Below are positions 1-6,131 of a DNA stretch of 7,421 nucleotides, piece by piece (the first letter of the stretch is position 1; every line of letters starts with the position of its first letter). This stretch comes from an uncultured Opitutaceae bacterium (lineage in GTDB: Bacteria; Verrucomicrobiota; Verrucomicrobiia; Opitutales; Opitutaceae): positions 1-7,421 of the forward strand of contig CAISJA010000185.1 of assembly GCA_903885525.1 (NCBI GenBank), in the 5' to 3' direction. The notes below the pieces were generated by a model, which saw only the letters and a list, made by a program, of their open reading frames with translations, was not told the origin of the DNA and made no database searches. The translations under genes and the position numbers were made by a program.

Positions 1-1
1 C

Positions 2-601
2 TTCTATGAGAAGGACACGATGATGCTCAAGAAACCGGGTCTCGACGCCGGCGTGCGCATCGTGCCGGGCGGATCGTCTGTGCGTGAGGGCGCGTTTCTG
101 GGTCGCGGCGTCGTGTGCATGCCGCCGATGTACGTCAACATCGGCGCGTATGTTGGCGATGGTTCGCTCGTTGATTCGCACGCCTTGGTCGGCACGTGCG
201 CGCAGATCGGCAAGCGCGTCCACATCAGCGCGGCCGCGCAGATCGGCGGCGTGATCGAACCCGTGGGGGCCATGCCCGTCATCGTCGAAGACGACGTCCT
301 TGTTGGCGGCAACACCGGTATCTACGAAGGCGCCATCGTGAAAGAGCGCGCGGTCATCGCCGCGGGCACCGTGCTGACCGGATCGACGCCCGTGTACGAC
401 CTCGTGCATGGCCGCATCATCAAGCCCGAGCCGGGGCAGCCGCTCGTGATTCCCGCCGGCGCGGTGGTCGTGCCGGGCGCGCGTCAGGTCTCAGTGGGGC
501 AGGGCAAGGAGTGGGGCCTGTCGCTGGCCACGCCCGTGATTGTGAAGTATCGCGACAGCCGCACCGACACGCGCACGGAGCTCGAGCAGTGGATTCGCTG
601 A
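2..601 (+). CDS. dapD: 2,3,4,5-tetrahydropyridine-2,6-dicarboxylate N-succinyltransferase, C-terminal part (5' truncated by window edge)
   Basis: This enzyme transfers succinyl from succinyl-CoA to tetrahydrodipicolinate in the succinylase branch of lysine/diaminopimelate synthesis in the cytoplasm. The frame is open from base 2 (FYEKDTMML...) and the gene starts upstream of the window. About 199 residues are visible. They are dominated by hexapeptide repeats of the left-handed beta-helix transferase fold, with DapD landmarks: [55 protein letters not shown], and a C-terminal PVIVKYRD segment ending LEQWIR. DapD proteins are usually around 270 residues, so roughly the first quarter is missing. 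The internal ATGs at 20 and 23 lie inside conserved sequence and are not credible starts. Ala codons are split about evenly between GCG and GCC, unlike the GCC-dominated flagellar genes downstream. The stop overlaps a GTG start of the next frame by 13 nt, which suggests translational coupling to a dapE-like gene. The family call is confident. Confidence 0.93.
   Translation, partial: FYEKDTMMLKKPGLDAGVRIVPGGSSVREGAFLGRGVVCMPPMYVNIGAYVGDGSLVDSHALVGTCAQIGKRVHISAAAQIGGVIEPVGAMPVIVEDDVLVGGNTGIYEGAIVKERAVIAAGTVLTGSTPVYDLVHGRIIKPEPGQPLVIPAGAVVVPGARQVSVGQGKEWGLSLATPVIVKYRDSRTDTRTELEQWIR
577..580 (+). promoter_or_regulatory. Shine-Dalgarno site for the GTG start at 589
   Basis: GGAG lies 8 nt upstream of GTG 589, inside the end of dapD. 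It supports that GTG as the genuine start of the gene that originally followed dapD, and it decides the N-terminus of the hybrid frame. Confidence 0.55.
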
Positions 602-639
602 ACCTCGTCGAGTACGCCCGCAAGCTCATCGACATCGAC
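589..639 (+). pseudogene. Broken 5' end of a probable dapE/M20 desuccinylase gene
   Basis: Seventeen codons from GTG 589 read [17 protein letters not shown]. The pattern (hydrophobic/charged helix followed by LIDID) is what begins M20 metallopeptidases such as succinyl-diaminopimelate desuccinylase. Its position, overlapping the dapD stop, fits a dapD-dapE operon. The rest of the gene, including all zinc ligands, is absent because FlhA sequence replaces it. The segment is short, so the family call rests on context and a brief motif. It could instead be another M20 member, or an unrelated gene. Confidence 0.5.
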
Positions 640-1692
640 ATCTTCGCGATCGAAATCGGCTACGGCCTGCTCTCGCTGGCCGATCAGAAGCAAGGCGGCG
701 ACCTGCTGGCGCGGGTCACCGGGGTCCGCAAGACACTCGCCCGGGAGAAAGGCATCGTAGTGCCCCCCATCTCGGTCCGCGACAATCTCGAGCTCGAGGC
801 GAACGACTACCGTTTCCTGCTCCGCGGCAAGTGCGTTGCCCGCGGCACGCTCCTGCCCGGCCGCTTCCTCGCCATGAACGTCGCCGGCAGCACGGTGCGC
901 CTCCGTGGCGTGCCCACCCGCGAGCCGGTTTTCAATCTCGATGCCACCTGGATCGACGAGGCGGAGAAGAAGACCGCCGAGATCAACAATTTCACCGTGG
1001 TCGACCCTTCCTCCGTTCTCATCACCCACCTGTCCGAGACGCTCAAAGTCAACGCCCACCACCTCATCGCCCGGCAGGACGTGCAGGCCCTGCTCGACCA
1101 CCTCAAGGCGACGAATGCCGCCCTCGTGGCCGAGCTCATCCCCGATCTGGTCAACGTCGGCATCATCCAGCGGGTCCTACAGAACCTCCTCCGCGAGAAC
1201 ATCGCGATCCTCAATCTCCCGCTCATCCTCGAAGGCGTCGCCGATTTCGCCCCGCTCTCGAAGAATCCGGACGACCTGAGCGAACTCATCCGCCGCCGCC
1301 TCGGCCTCTACTTCGTCCCGGAATTCGAGGCCCGGCCCGGTGTCCTGCGCGCGCTCACGCTCGACCCGCGGCTGGAGCAGGTGCTGGCCGGCAAGGTGCA
1401 CCGCACCCCCACCGAGGTCGGCCTCGCCCTCGATCCGGCCACCGGCCGCCACCTGCTGGAGGAGCTCAGCCGCCGCACCGCCGACTTCGTCAGCTCCGGC
1501 CAGCCCGCCGTGCTGGTCGTCTCCACCGAGGCTCGCCTCCCGCTCAAACGCTTCCTCGAACCGTCTTTCCCCCGCCTCATCGTCCTCGCTTTCCAGGAGC
1601 TGCCCGCCGCCACCGAAATCGAGAACGCCGGCATCATTTCCGCCCCTGCCCCTGCCCCCGTCAGCCGCGTCGACCTGAAGGCCGCCGCCTGA
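589..1692 (+). CDS. flhA: Hybrid frame: M20 peptidase (DapE-like) N-terminal stub fused in frame to the FlhA cytoplasmic domain
   Basis: From GTG 589 this frame encodes 367 residues. Residues 1-17 ([17 protein letters not shown]) resemble the start of DapE/ArgE-type M20 peptidases, which usually continue with S-T/S-x-G; that continuation is absent. From about residue 18 ([15 protein letters not shown]) to the end it is the FlhA cytoplasmic domain: [69 protein letters not shown], and a C-terminal QPAVLVVS...LIVLAFQEL strand region. FlhA is about 690 residues with an N-terminal block of membrane helices that forms the flagellar type III export gate; its cytoplasmic ring binds late chaperone-substrate complexes. 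All membrane helices and the linker are missing here. A frameshift does not explain this, because no FlhA membrane sequence appears in any frame upstream. The tail after the core is Ala/Pro-rich. flhF follows after 10 nt. The FlhA identity is very secure. Whether the hybrid gene exists in a cell is doubtful, since a misassembled contig would look the same. Confidence 0.85.
   Translation: MDSLNLVEYARKLIDIDIFAIEIGYGLLSLADQKQGGDLLARVTGVRKTLAREKGIVVPPISVRDNLELEANDYRFLLRGKCVARGTLLPGRFLAMNVAGSTVRLRGVPTREPVFNLDATWIDEAEKKTAEINNFTVVDPSSVLITHLSETLKVNAHHLIARQDVQALLDHLKATNAALVAELIPDLVNVGIIQRVLQNLLRENIAILNLPLILEGVADFAPLSKNPDDLSELIRRRLGLYFVPEFEARPGVLRALTLDPRLEQVLAGKVHRTPTEVGLALDPATGRHLLEELSRRTADFVSSGQPAVLVVSTEARLPLKRFLEPSFPRLIVLAFQELPAATEIENAGIISAPAPAPVSRVDLKAAA
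631..645 (+). other. Junction between lysine-synthesis DNA and flagellar DNA
   Basis: Sequence identity changes here from the M20-like N-terminus to mid-FlhA. The local DNA, gacatcgacatcttc, contains a short direct repeat (gacatc twice), which would suit a microhomology join or an assembly overlap. Upstream, Ala codons are about 9 GCG to 8 GCC by hand count. In the FlhA part they are about 7 GCG to more than 30 GCC. The exact breakpoint cannot be fixed from this sequence alone. Confidence 0.7.
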
Positions 1693-1702
1693 GCCCACCG
1701 CC

Positions 1703-2827
1703 ATGGAACTGCCCACCACCCCCGGTACCTGCTTCAAATTCACCGTCTCGTCCGCCGACGAGGCCGCCCGCCTGATTCGCGAGCAGCTCGGCGACCAGGC
1801 CCGCGTGCTCTCCGTCCGCAACATCGCCGCCGGCGGCCTCCTCGGGCTGTTTTCCGCGCCCAGGCTCGAGGTGGTGGCCCAGGTCGCCCTGCCTCCGGAA
1901 CCGCCCCCGCCCGCCCCGGCGGAGCCGAAGACCGAAGTCACTCTGCCCGCCACGTCCGGGCCCGGCACAATCGAAGGTGCGGCCCACGTCTCCCTCCGTT
2001 CCACCCGCTCCCGGCTGACCCGCCAGCAAAGCCTCGCCACCCTGCTTCGCCGCTCCGGCTTTTCCGAATCCTTGGTCGCCCGGCTGGAGGATTCGCCGGC
2101 CTGGCCCGGTCTGAGCCGCCTGCCCCTCCACCGGGCCCTGGTGGAAACGGGCCGTCACCTGCGCGAGCTGGCCGCGGCGCAGGCTCCCGCCGCTCCGCTC
2201 ACCCGTGCCGCCTTCCTCGGCAGTCCGGGGGTGGGGCGCACCACCGCCCTGTCCAAATGGCTCGGCGCCGAGGTCTTCCGCCGTGCGCGTCTCGGCCATG
2301 TCATCACCGCCGAGTTTGACCGTCCGCACCAGGCCGGCGCCCTGACCGTGTTTTGCGAGGCCTTGGGCGTGCCCCTGGCCCATTTCCCGGCCTCCACCCA
2401 ACCGGCGACGCCCGGCGGCTTCGTCTACTTCGACCTGCCGGGCATGTCGGTGCGTTCTCCCGGCGAAAACCTCGCCCTGGCCGGCTTTCTCGACCGTGAG
2501 GCCATCACGCAGCGCGTCCTCGTGCTGAACGCCGCCTACGACCACGTCACCCTCCGCGCAGCCTATGCCGCCGGCTGTGACCTCGGCGCCACGCATGTCA
2601 TTTTTACGCACCTCGACGAAGTCCCGCACTGGGGCCGGCTGTGGGACTACCTCCTCGATCCGCGCCTCGTGCCGCTCTTCCTCGGCACCGGTCCCTCCCT
2701 GACCGGCGACTGCGAGGAGGATGTCCTGGACGCGGTTTCCCGCCGCACGCTGCCGGTCGCCCCGGCAGAAGCGGAGCCGGATGAGACGGAGGACGATGCC
2801 TCCACCACCCTCAACGCCGCCGCCTGA
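1703..2827 (+). CDS. flhF: FlhF-like SRP-family GTPase with degenerate nucleotide-binding motifs
   Basis: FlhF is a membrane-associated GTPase of the SRP family that helps set flagellum position and number. The 374-residue product has an FlhF-type N-terminus (residues 11-60: FKFTVSSADEAARLIREQLG, then ARVLSVRN and GGLLGLF), a Pro-rich linker (63-75), an N-domain-like helical region (about 105-165) and a G domain (about 168-350). G1 is GSPGVGRTT at 173-181, with Arg179 replacing the P-loop Lys. G2 keeps an Asp (206), but DTYR has become DRPH. G3 is DLPG (244-247) instead of DTAG. G4 is THLD (302-305) instead of TKxD. G5 GTG (328-330) is kept. The C-terminal tail is acidic. It starts 10 nt after flhA with no good Shine-Dalgarno, so it is probably translated by coupling. 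Fold and family are fairly secure from layout and position. GTP hydrolysis is doubtful. Confidence 0.85.
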   Translation: MELPTTPGTCFKFTVSSADEAARLIREQLGDQARVLSVRNIAAGGLLGLFSAPRLEVVAQVALPPEPPPPAPAEPKTEVTLPATSGPGTIEGAAHVSLRSTRSRLTRQQSLATLLRRSGFSESLVARLEDSPAWPGLSRLPLHRALVETGRHLRELAAAQAPAAPLTRAAFLGSPGVGRTTALSKWLGAEVFRRARLGHVITAEFDRPHQAGALTVFCEALGVPLAHFPASTQPATPGGFVYFDLPGMSVRSPGENLALAGFLDREAITQRVLVLNAAYDHVTLRAAYAAGCDLGATHVIFTHLDEVPHWGRLWDYLLDPRLVPLFLGTGPSLTGDCEEDVLDAVSRRTLPVAPAEAEPDETEDDASTTLNAAA

Positions 2828-2829
2828 CT

Positions 2830-3060
2830 ATGCGCTTCATCTTTCTCTTCGGCGGAGCGTGCGGCTTTGTCCTCGCCGGCCTGAGCAGCTGGCTGGCCGA
2901 TTGCGGTCCCGACCGGGTCCTCCTCGACGCGGCGCTCGGTACCCTCGTGGGCGCGCTCCTCTTCCGCTGGTTGTGGACGGTCGCCATTACCAGCATCCGC
3001 GAAACCATTTCCCTCCGGCAGCAGGCCGCCGCTGCCGAGGCTGCCAAGCACAAGTCGTGA
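2830..3060 (+). CDS. Small two-helix membrane protein, unknown function, between flhF and fliA
   Basis: This 76-residue protein begins 2 nt after the flhF stop. Two hydrophobic stretches, about residues 2-22 (FIFLFGGACGFVLAGLSSWL) and 32-54, are separated by a short loop with C25, D28 and R29. An Ala-rich, charged amphipathic tail follows (ETISLRQQAAAAEAAKHKS). The positive tail suggests both termini face the cytoplasm (inference). I recognise no family. It sits where many flagellar clusters carry the MinD-like ATPase gene flhG between flhF and fliA, and no flhG is present in this window. The tight spacing and GC-rich third positions support a real co-transcribed gene. A role linked to FlhF or to the membrane is a guess from position only. 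Confidence 0.75.
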   Translation: MRFIFLFGGACGFVLAGLSSWLADCGPDRVLLDAALGTLVGALLFRWLWTVAITSIRETISLRQQAAAAEAAKHKS

Positions 3061-3083
3061 ACCCCCCTCAACCCAATGAAGTC

Positions 3084-3884
3084 ATGAAAAACGCCGCTGT
3101 TGCCACCGCACCCGGCATGGATGCCTCACCTGCCACCGCCGCTTGGCGGGCCTATGCCGGTGTTACCTCGGGCGCTGTCGATGAAAAGGATTTGATCGAG
3201 CGCTTCCTCCCGTTGGTCCGCAATGTCGTGGACCGCATCAAGCTCACCTTGCCGCCGCACATCGATGCGGACGACCTCTACAGCGTGGGCGTGACCGGCC
3301 TGATCGCGGCGGTCCGCAAATACGACCCGGAGCAGGGCAACACCTTCGCCAGCTATGCCGCCATGCGCATCCGTGGCGCCGTCCTTGACGAGCTGCGCCG
3401 CATGGATTGGTGCCCCCGCCGCACCCGCGCCCGGGCCCGCAAGCTCAAGGAATCCATCAACGCCCTTGAGCAGAAACTCGGCCGCACCGCCACCGAGGAC
3501 GAGATCTGCGCCGAGCTGGGACTCACGCACAAGGACTACGCCAAGTGGCTCGACGAGATCCGCCCCGTCACCTTCATCGCCCTCGACCAGCACACCGAAG
3601 GCGAGGATTCCGAGGGGGCCTCCCTCCACGAACTGCTCGCCGATGAGCACGACACCACCGGGCGGGATACGATGGAAAAACAGGAGCTGCTGCAACTTCT
3701 CTCTCAAAAAATCACCGAACTGCCCGATATACCCAGAAAGATACTCGCCATGTATTACTTTGAAAACATGCGGCTGGCGGAGATTGCGGCGGTCTTCGGC
3801 CTCACGGAGTCACGCATCTGTCAAATCCACTCGCAGACCATCCTTGGTCTGCGGGCCTACCTTGGCCGGGCTCGCAACCGCTGA
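3084..3884 (+). CDS. fliA: RNA polymerase sigma-28 factor for flagellar genes
   Basis: FliA directs RNA polymerase to late flagellar promoters (flagellin, motors, chemotaxis). From ATG 3084 it has 266 residues, close to the family's usual ~240-270. Sigma region 2 covers about 38-110 (LIERFLPLVRNVVDRI, DADDLYSVGVTGLIAAVRKY, FASYAAMRIRGAVLDELRRM), followed by DWCPRRTRARARKL, a close match to the FliA DWVPRSVR-type segment. Region 3 runs about 116-160 and region 4 about 205-260, with the helix-turn-helix near 231-252 (LAEIAAVFGLTESRICQIHS). The start is uncertain. An in-frame GTG at 3057 overlaps the upstream stop as GTGA and would add nine residues, and ATG 3118 would give a shorter form. None has a strong Shine-Dalgarno. 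The reading frame stays open far upstream across flhF, but that is an out-of-frame shadow. FliA is normally held inactive by FlgM, which is not in this window. Confidence 0.95.
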   Translation: MKNAAVATAPGMDASPATAAWRAYAGVTSGAVDEKDLIERFLPLVRNVVDRIKLTLPPHIDADDLYSVGVTGLIAAVRKYDPEQGNTFASYAAMRIRGAVLDELRRMDWCPRRTRARARKLKESINALEQKLGRTATEDEICAELGLTHKDYAKWLDEIRPVTFIALDQHTEGEDSEGASLHELLADEHDTTGRDTMEKQELLQLLSQKITELPDIPRKILAMYYFENMRLAEIAAVFGLTESRICQIHSQTILGLRAYLGRARNR

Positions 3885-3904
3885 GGCGAACCTCAAACCA
3901 CGAG

Positions 3905-4762
3905 ATGCTTGTCCTCATCGGAGCAGCGATTGTTTTTTTCTCCACCATCGGCGGATTTATGCTGGCGGGCGGCAAGCCCATGGTCCTGCTCCACGTCTCG
4001 GAGTTCGTCGTCATCCTCGGGGTGGCGGCCGGCGTGCTTATCATTGCCAGCCCGATGCACGTCCTCAAGGAGATCATCCACAAGATCCAGGGTGCCATCT
4101 CCGGCAAGACTGCGGGCCGCGACGAATTTTTCGAGCTCCTGAAACTGCTGTTCGAGCTCTTCATGATTGGGCGGCGCAACGGCCTGATCGCCCTGGAGGA
4201 GCACGTGATGGATCCGCACAAGAGCAGCCTCTTCCAGCGCTATCCCGCCCTGCTTAACCACCACGAGCGGCTGGCCTTTCTCTGCAACGGACTCAAGCCC
4301 GTCATCGACGGCAAAATCAAACCCGACCAGCTGGAGGACCTGATGAACGCCGAGCTGACGGCCAAGCGCGAGGAGGCCGACCATCCCGTGCACATCCTGC
4401 ACCTCGTCGGCGACTCCCTGCCCGGCATCGGCATCGTGGCCGCCGTGCTCGGCATCATCAACACCATGGCGGCCATCGCCGACGGCCCGGAGGTCGTGGG
4501 GGAGCGGGTGGCCGCCGCCCTGACCGGCACCCTGCTCGGCATTTTCGTGGCCTATGGCTTCGTCAATCCCCTCGCCAACCGCGTCCAGTTCAACAATGCC
4601 TCCGATCAGCTCTGCCTGAAATGCATCATGCAGGCCGTGTCCGGCTTCGCCAAGGGCCTTGCCCCCCTCACCGCCGTCGAGGTCGCCCGCCGCTCGCTCG
4701 ACAGCAATGTGCAGCCTGGCGCCGACGAGCTGGAGGCCGCCGTGAAGGGCCTCGGCAAATAG
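3905..4762 (+). CDS. motA: Flagellar motor stator protein MotA
   Basis: MotA and MotB form the inner-membrane stator that turns ion flow into rotation. The 285-residue protein matches the Escherichia coli-type MotA in length (295) and even in residue numbering. The cytoplasmic-loop charges that contact FliG are Arg90 (GRRNGL) and Glu98 (ALEEH). The channel prolines are Pro173 (GDSLPGIGIVAAVLGIIN) and Pro222 (YGFVNPLA). Four membrane segments lie at about 1-20, 33-50, 168-190 and 203-222. The large cytoplasmic loop between helices 2 and 3 is complete. It starts 20 nt after fliA with only a distant purine-rich stretch as ribosome site, and motB follows after 13 nt. Residue numbers for E. coli are from memory. 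All key residues are present, so the stator should be functional. Confidence 0.96.
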   Translation: MLVLIGAAIVFFSTIGGFMLAGGKPMVLLHVSEFVVILGVAAGVLIIASPMHVLKEIIHKIQGAISGKTAGRDEFFELLKLLFELFMIGRRNGLIALEEHVMDPHKSSLFQRYPALLNHHERLAFLCNGLKPVIDGKIKPDQLEDLMNAELTAKREEADHPVHILHLVGDSLPGIGIVAAVLGIINTMAAIADGPEVVGERVAAALTGTLLGIFVAYGFVNPLANRVQFNNASDQLCLKCIMQAVSGFAKGLAPLTAVEVARRSLDSNVQPGADELEAAVKGLGK

Positions 4763-4765
4763 GAG
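4762..4765 (+). promoter_or_regulatory. Shine-Dalgarno site of motB
   Basis: GGAG overlaps the motA stop codon (TAG at 4760-4762) and sits 10 nt before ATG 4776. It is the clearest ribosome site in the flagellar part of the window. It supports the unusually short MotB N-terminus. Confidence 0.6.
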
Positions 4766-4775
4766 CCCGCCCCCC

Positions 4776-5591
4776 ATGGCAGCATCAGGCGGCGCATGGA
4801 AGGTGGCCTACGCGGATTTTGTCACCGCGATGATGGCCCTGTTTATGGTCCTGTGGATTTCCTCGCAGGAGCGGAAAATCCTCATCGCCACCTCCCATTA
4901 TTTCCAGAGCCCGTTCAGCTCGCCCCTCTCGGACCATTCGGGCATCATGCCTTTCAACAAGGAGAACAACGACAGCTCCAGCAAGAGCAGCGAGGATGAA
5001 GAATCTTCCGGCAAAAACAAACCGAGCGAGCAGAACCGGCAGATCGAGCTGAATTTCCTCAACTCCGTGGCGGCCGACTTTTACCGTCTGCTGCATTTCG
5101 ACCAGGACTTCAACCAGAAGCCGATCGACATCCAGGTCTCCTCCGACGGGCTGCGCATCACCCTTTTTGACCGGGCCAAGCAGCCGCTGTTCAACCACCA
5201 CAGCAGCGAGTTGTCCGAGTGGGGCAAATTTGTGCTCCAAAGCATGGCCTGGATCATCGAACATCACCATTTCCGCGTCACCATCGACGGCCACACCCGG
5301 GCCAACCTGAAGTTCGACAACGAGGAGTATTCGGCCTGGGAGCTGTCGACCGAGCGGGCCAACATGGCCCGGCGCATTCTGGTCCGCTACGCCGTGGACC
5401 CCGAGCAGATCGAACGCGTGACCGGCTACGCCGACACCAAGCCGCTGCCGGCGGAGCCGCCCGACTCCGAAGCCAACGAGCGCATCACCCTGAGCCTCAG
5501 CCTCACGGCCAAGGTCCGCGAAGCGAGCAAGCAGCTGGCCGGTGGCGCCGGCCGGCCCAATGGCTCCTCCCATGGGGGCCGTCGACCTTGA
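4776..5591 (+). CDS. motB: Flagellar motor stator protein MotB
   Basis: MotB anchors the stator to peptidoglycan and carries the ion-binding aspartate. The 271-residue product has only about 11 residues before the single membrane helix (about 11-29, WKVAYADFVTAMMALFMVLW). Asp14 is the equivalent of E. coli Asp32. A hydrophilic linker follows, with a Ser/Glu/Asp/Lys-rich, low-complexity patch at 61-88. The OmpA-like peptidoglycan-binding domain covers about 115-245: FRVTIDGHT (167-174), YSAWELSTERANMARRIL (185-202), VTGYADTKPL (215-224) and NERITLSLSL (234-243). The tail is Gly-rich. Many E. coli-type MotB proteins have a longer basic N-terminus before the helix. The good Shine-Dalgarno argues that the short form is real. 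It is paired with motA as usual. Confidence 0.95.
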   Translation: MAASGGAWKVAYADFVTAMMALFMVLWISSQERKILIATSHYFQSPFSSPLSDHSGIMPFNKENNDSSSKSSEDEESSGKNKPSEQNRQIELNFLNSVAADFYRLLHFDQDFNQKPIDIQVSSDGLRITLFDRAKQPLFNHHSSELSEWGKFVLQSMAWIIEHHHFRVTIDGHTRANLKFDNEEYSAWELSTERANMARRILVRYAVDPEQIERVTGYADTKPLPAEPPDSEANERITLSLSLTAKVREASKQLAGGAGRPNGSSHGGRRP

Positions 5592-5593
5592 CC

Positions 5594-5812
5594 ATGAAAC
5601 CGTTTCTTTCCGGCAAAAAAACCCTGTTCGGTGAACCGCTCCGGTCCGCCCAGCCCCATGCGCATCCTTCCCAGCCCGGCAACGCCCACCCGGGACCGGC
5701 CGGCCCCACCGTCGAGACCGTCAAACAGGGCGACAAGGTTGTCCGGCTGATCGTCAGCTGCTCCTGCGGGGAGCGGATCGAGATCGATTGCCTGTATCCG
5801 GCCGGCAGCTGA
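5594..5812 (+). CDS. Small protein with a C-S-C-G motif downstream of motB, unknown function
   Basis: This 72-residue frame starts 2 nt after the motB stop. The first ~40 residues are Pro/His/Gly-rich and probably disordered. The C-terminal ~30 residues look folded: VKQGDKVVRLIVSCSCGERI then EIDCLYPAG, alternating hydrophobic residues as in beta strands. Cys56, Cys58 and Cys66 could bind a metal or form a disulphide. There is no signal peptide or membrane segment, so a cytoplasmic location is likely. I do not recognise a named family. The contrast between a low-complexity start and an ordered end, and the tight spacing after motB, suggest a real co-expressed gene rather than a chance frame. 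Confidence 0.65.
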   Translation: MKPFLSGKKTLFGEPLRSAQPHAHPSQPGNAHPGPAGPTVETVKQGDKVVRLIVSCSCGERIEIDCLYPAGS

Positions 5813-6049
5813 ACGAGACCGGGACCGCAAACACCCGCGCGGCGCGGCACCTAGCCGGCAGCCCGGATGTGGCCCGCCAGGCCGGTCAGGCGGACCTGGG
5901 CGCCGGGCAACGGTCGGCGGCACCGCCTCTCCCTGCTCCTGTGGCACCTTCCGCCCATCCAGGCCACCGTGATGCTCTGGGAACTGCCGGCGGCAACTTT
6001 TTCCCGGCCGGCTCGCGCGCCCCCAAAAAAGAACCTTCATGGTTCGGCG

Positions 6050-6100
6050 TAAATTATTTAAGCAATTGAACAGCATATTGATAAAATAGATATATCGATG
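6050..6100 (+). promoter_or_regulatory. AT-rich island upstream of flgF
   Basis: About fifty bases of mostly A/T (taaattatttaagc, then attgataaaatagatata) interrupt otherwise GC-rich DNA. Such islands typically mark promoter or DNA-bending sites such as IHF binding. A housekeeping-type promoter could be read here, with TTGAAC (6066-6071) and weak -10 candidates such as TAAAAT (6082-6087) or TATATC (6091-6096), but the spacings are not ideal. Confidence 0.45.
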
Positions 6101-6101
6101 T

Positions 6102-6118
6102 TGGCACCGCCGCTGCTT
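6102..6118 (+). promoter_or_regulatory. Sigma-54-like promoter element before flgF
   Basis: TGGCAC, five bases, then CTGCTT matches the -24/-12 consensus TGGCAC-N5-TTGCA with the first T of the -12 box changed to C. The GG (6103-6104) and GC (6115-6116) doublets are separated by exactly 10 bases, as sigma-54 requires. Transcription would start near 6127-6128, only a few bases before the flgF ATG, leaving almost no leader. That is unusual, so the site may be chance or the flgF start may be wrong. Confidence 0.35.
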
Positions 6119-6131
6119 AAGCGAGCCCAGC

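Larger units (their letters stand above)
5813..6131. other. Non-coding gap before flgF
   Basis: No recognisable protein lies in these 319 bases. The first ~230 are GC-rich. One frame, 5867-6052 (61 codons), has mostly G or C at third positions for its first ~40 codons, but it has no ribosome site and no family I recognise, so I do not call it a gene. A short inverted repeat GAACC/GGTTC lies at 6031-6045. No convincing rho-independent terminator (GC stem followed by T-run) is seen. The last ~85 bases turn sharply AT-rich (6050-6100) and carry the candidate promoter described separately. Loss of an old gene from this gap is possible but not shown. Confidence 0.6.

Noticed and set aside
196..588. 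Upstream extension of the FlhA frame through the dapD region
   Set aside because: The extension is Arg-rich and low-complexity and lies out of frame under clearly recognisable DapD. The GTG at 589 with GGAG is a better start.
831..1775. Large open frame over flhA, +3 frame
   Set aside because: It is a Pro/Arg-rich shadow produced by high GC at third positions. FlhA in the other frame explains the DNA.
1177..2629. Long minus-strand frames opposite flhA and flhF
   Set aside because: The translations are Gly/Ala/Arg-rich with no family motifs. They are antisense shadows of GC-rich genes.
2721..3083. Long upstream extension of the fliA frame
   Set aside because: It overlaps flhF and the small membrane gene in another frame, and its translation is Pro/Arg-rich with no sigma-factor similarity.
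6031..6045. Hairpin GAACC-TTCAT-GGTTC as a terminator
   Set aside because: A 5-bp stem without a T-run is too weak and could occur by chance.
6058..6084. Sigma-28 promoter before flgF (GATAA at 6080-6084)
   Set aside because: Only the GATAA part fits. The GCC half and a TAAA box at the right distance are missing.
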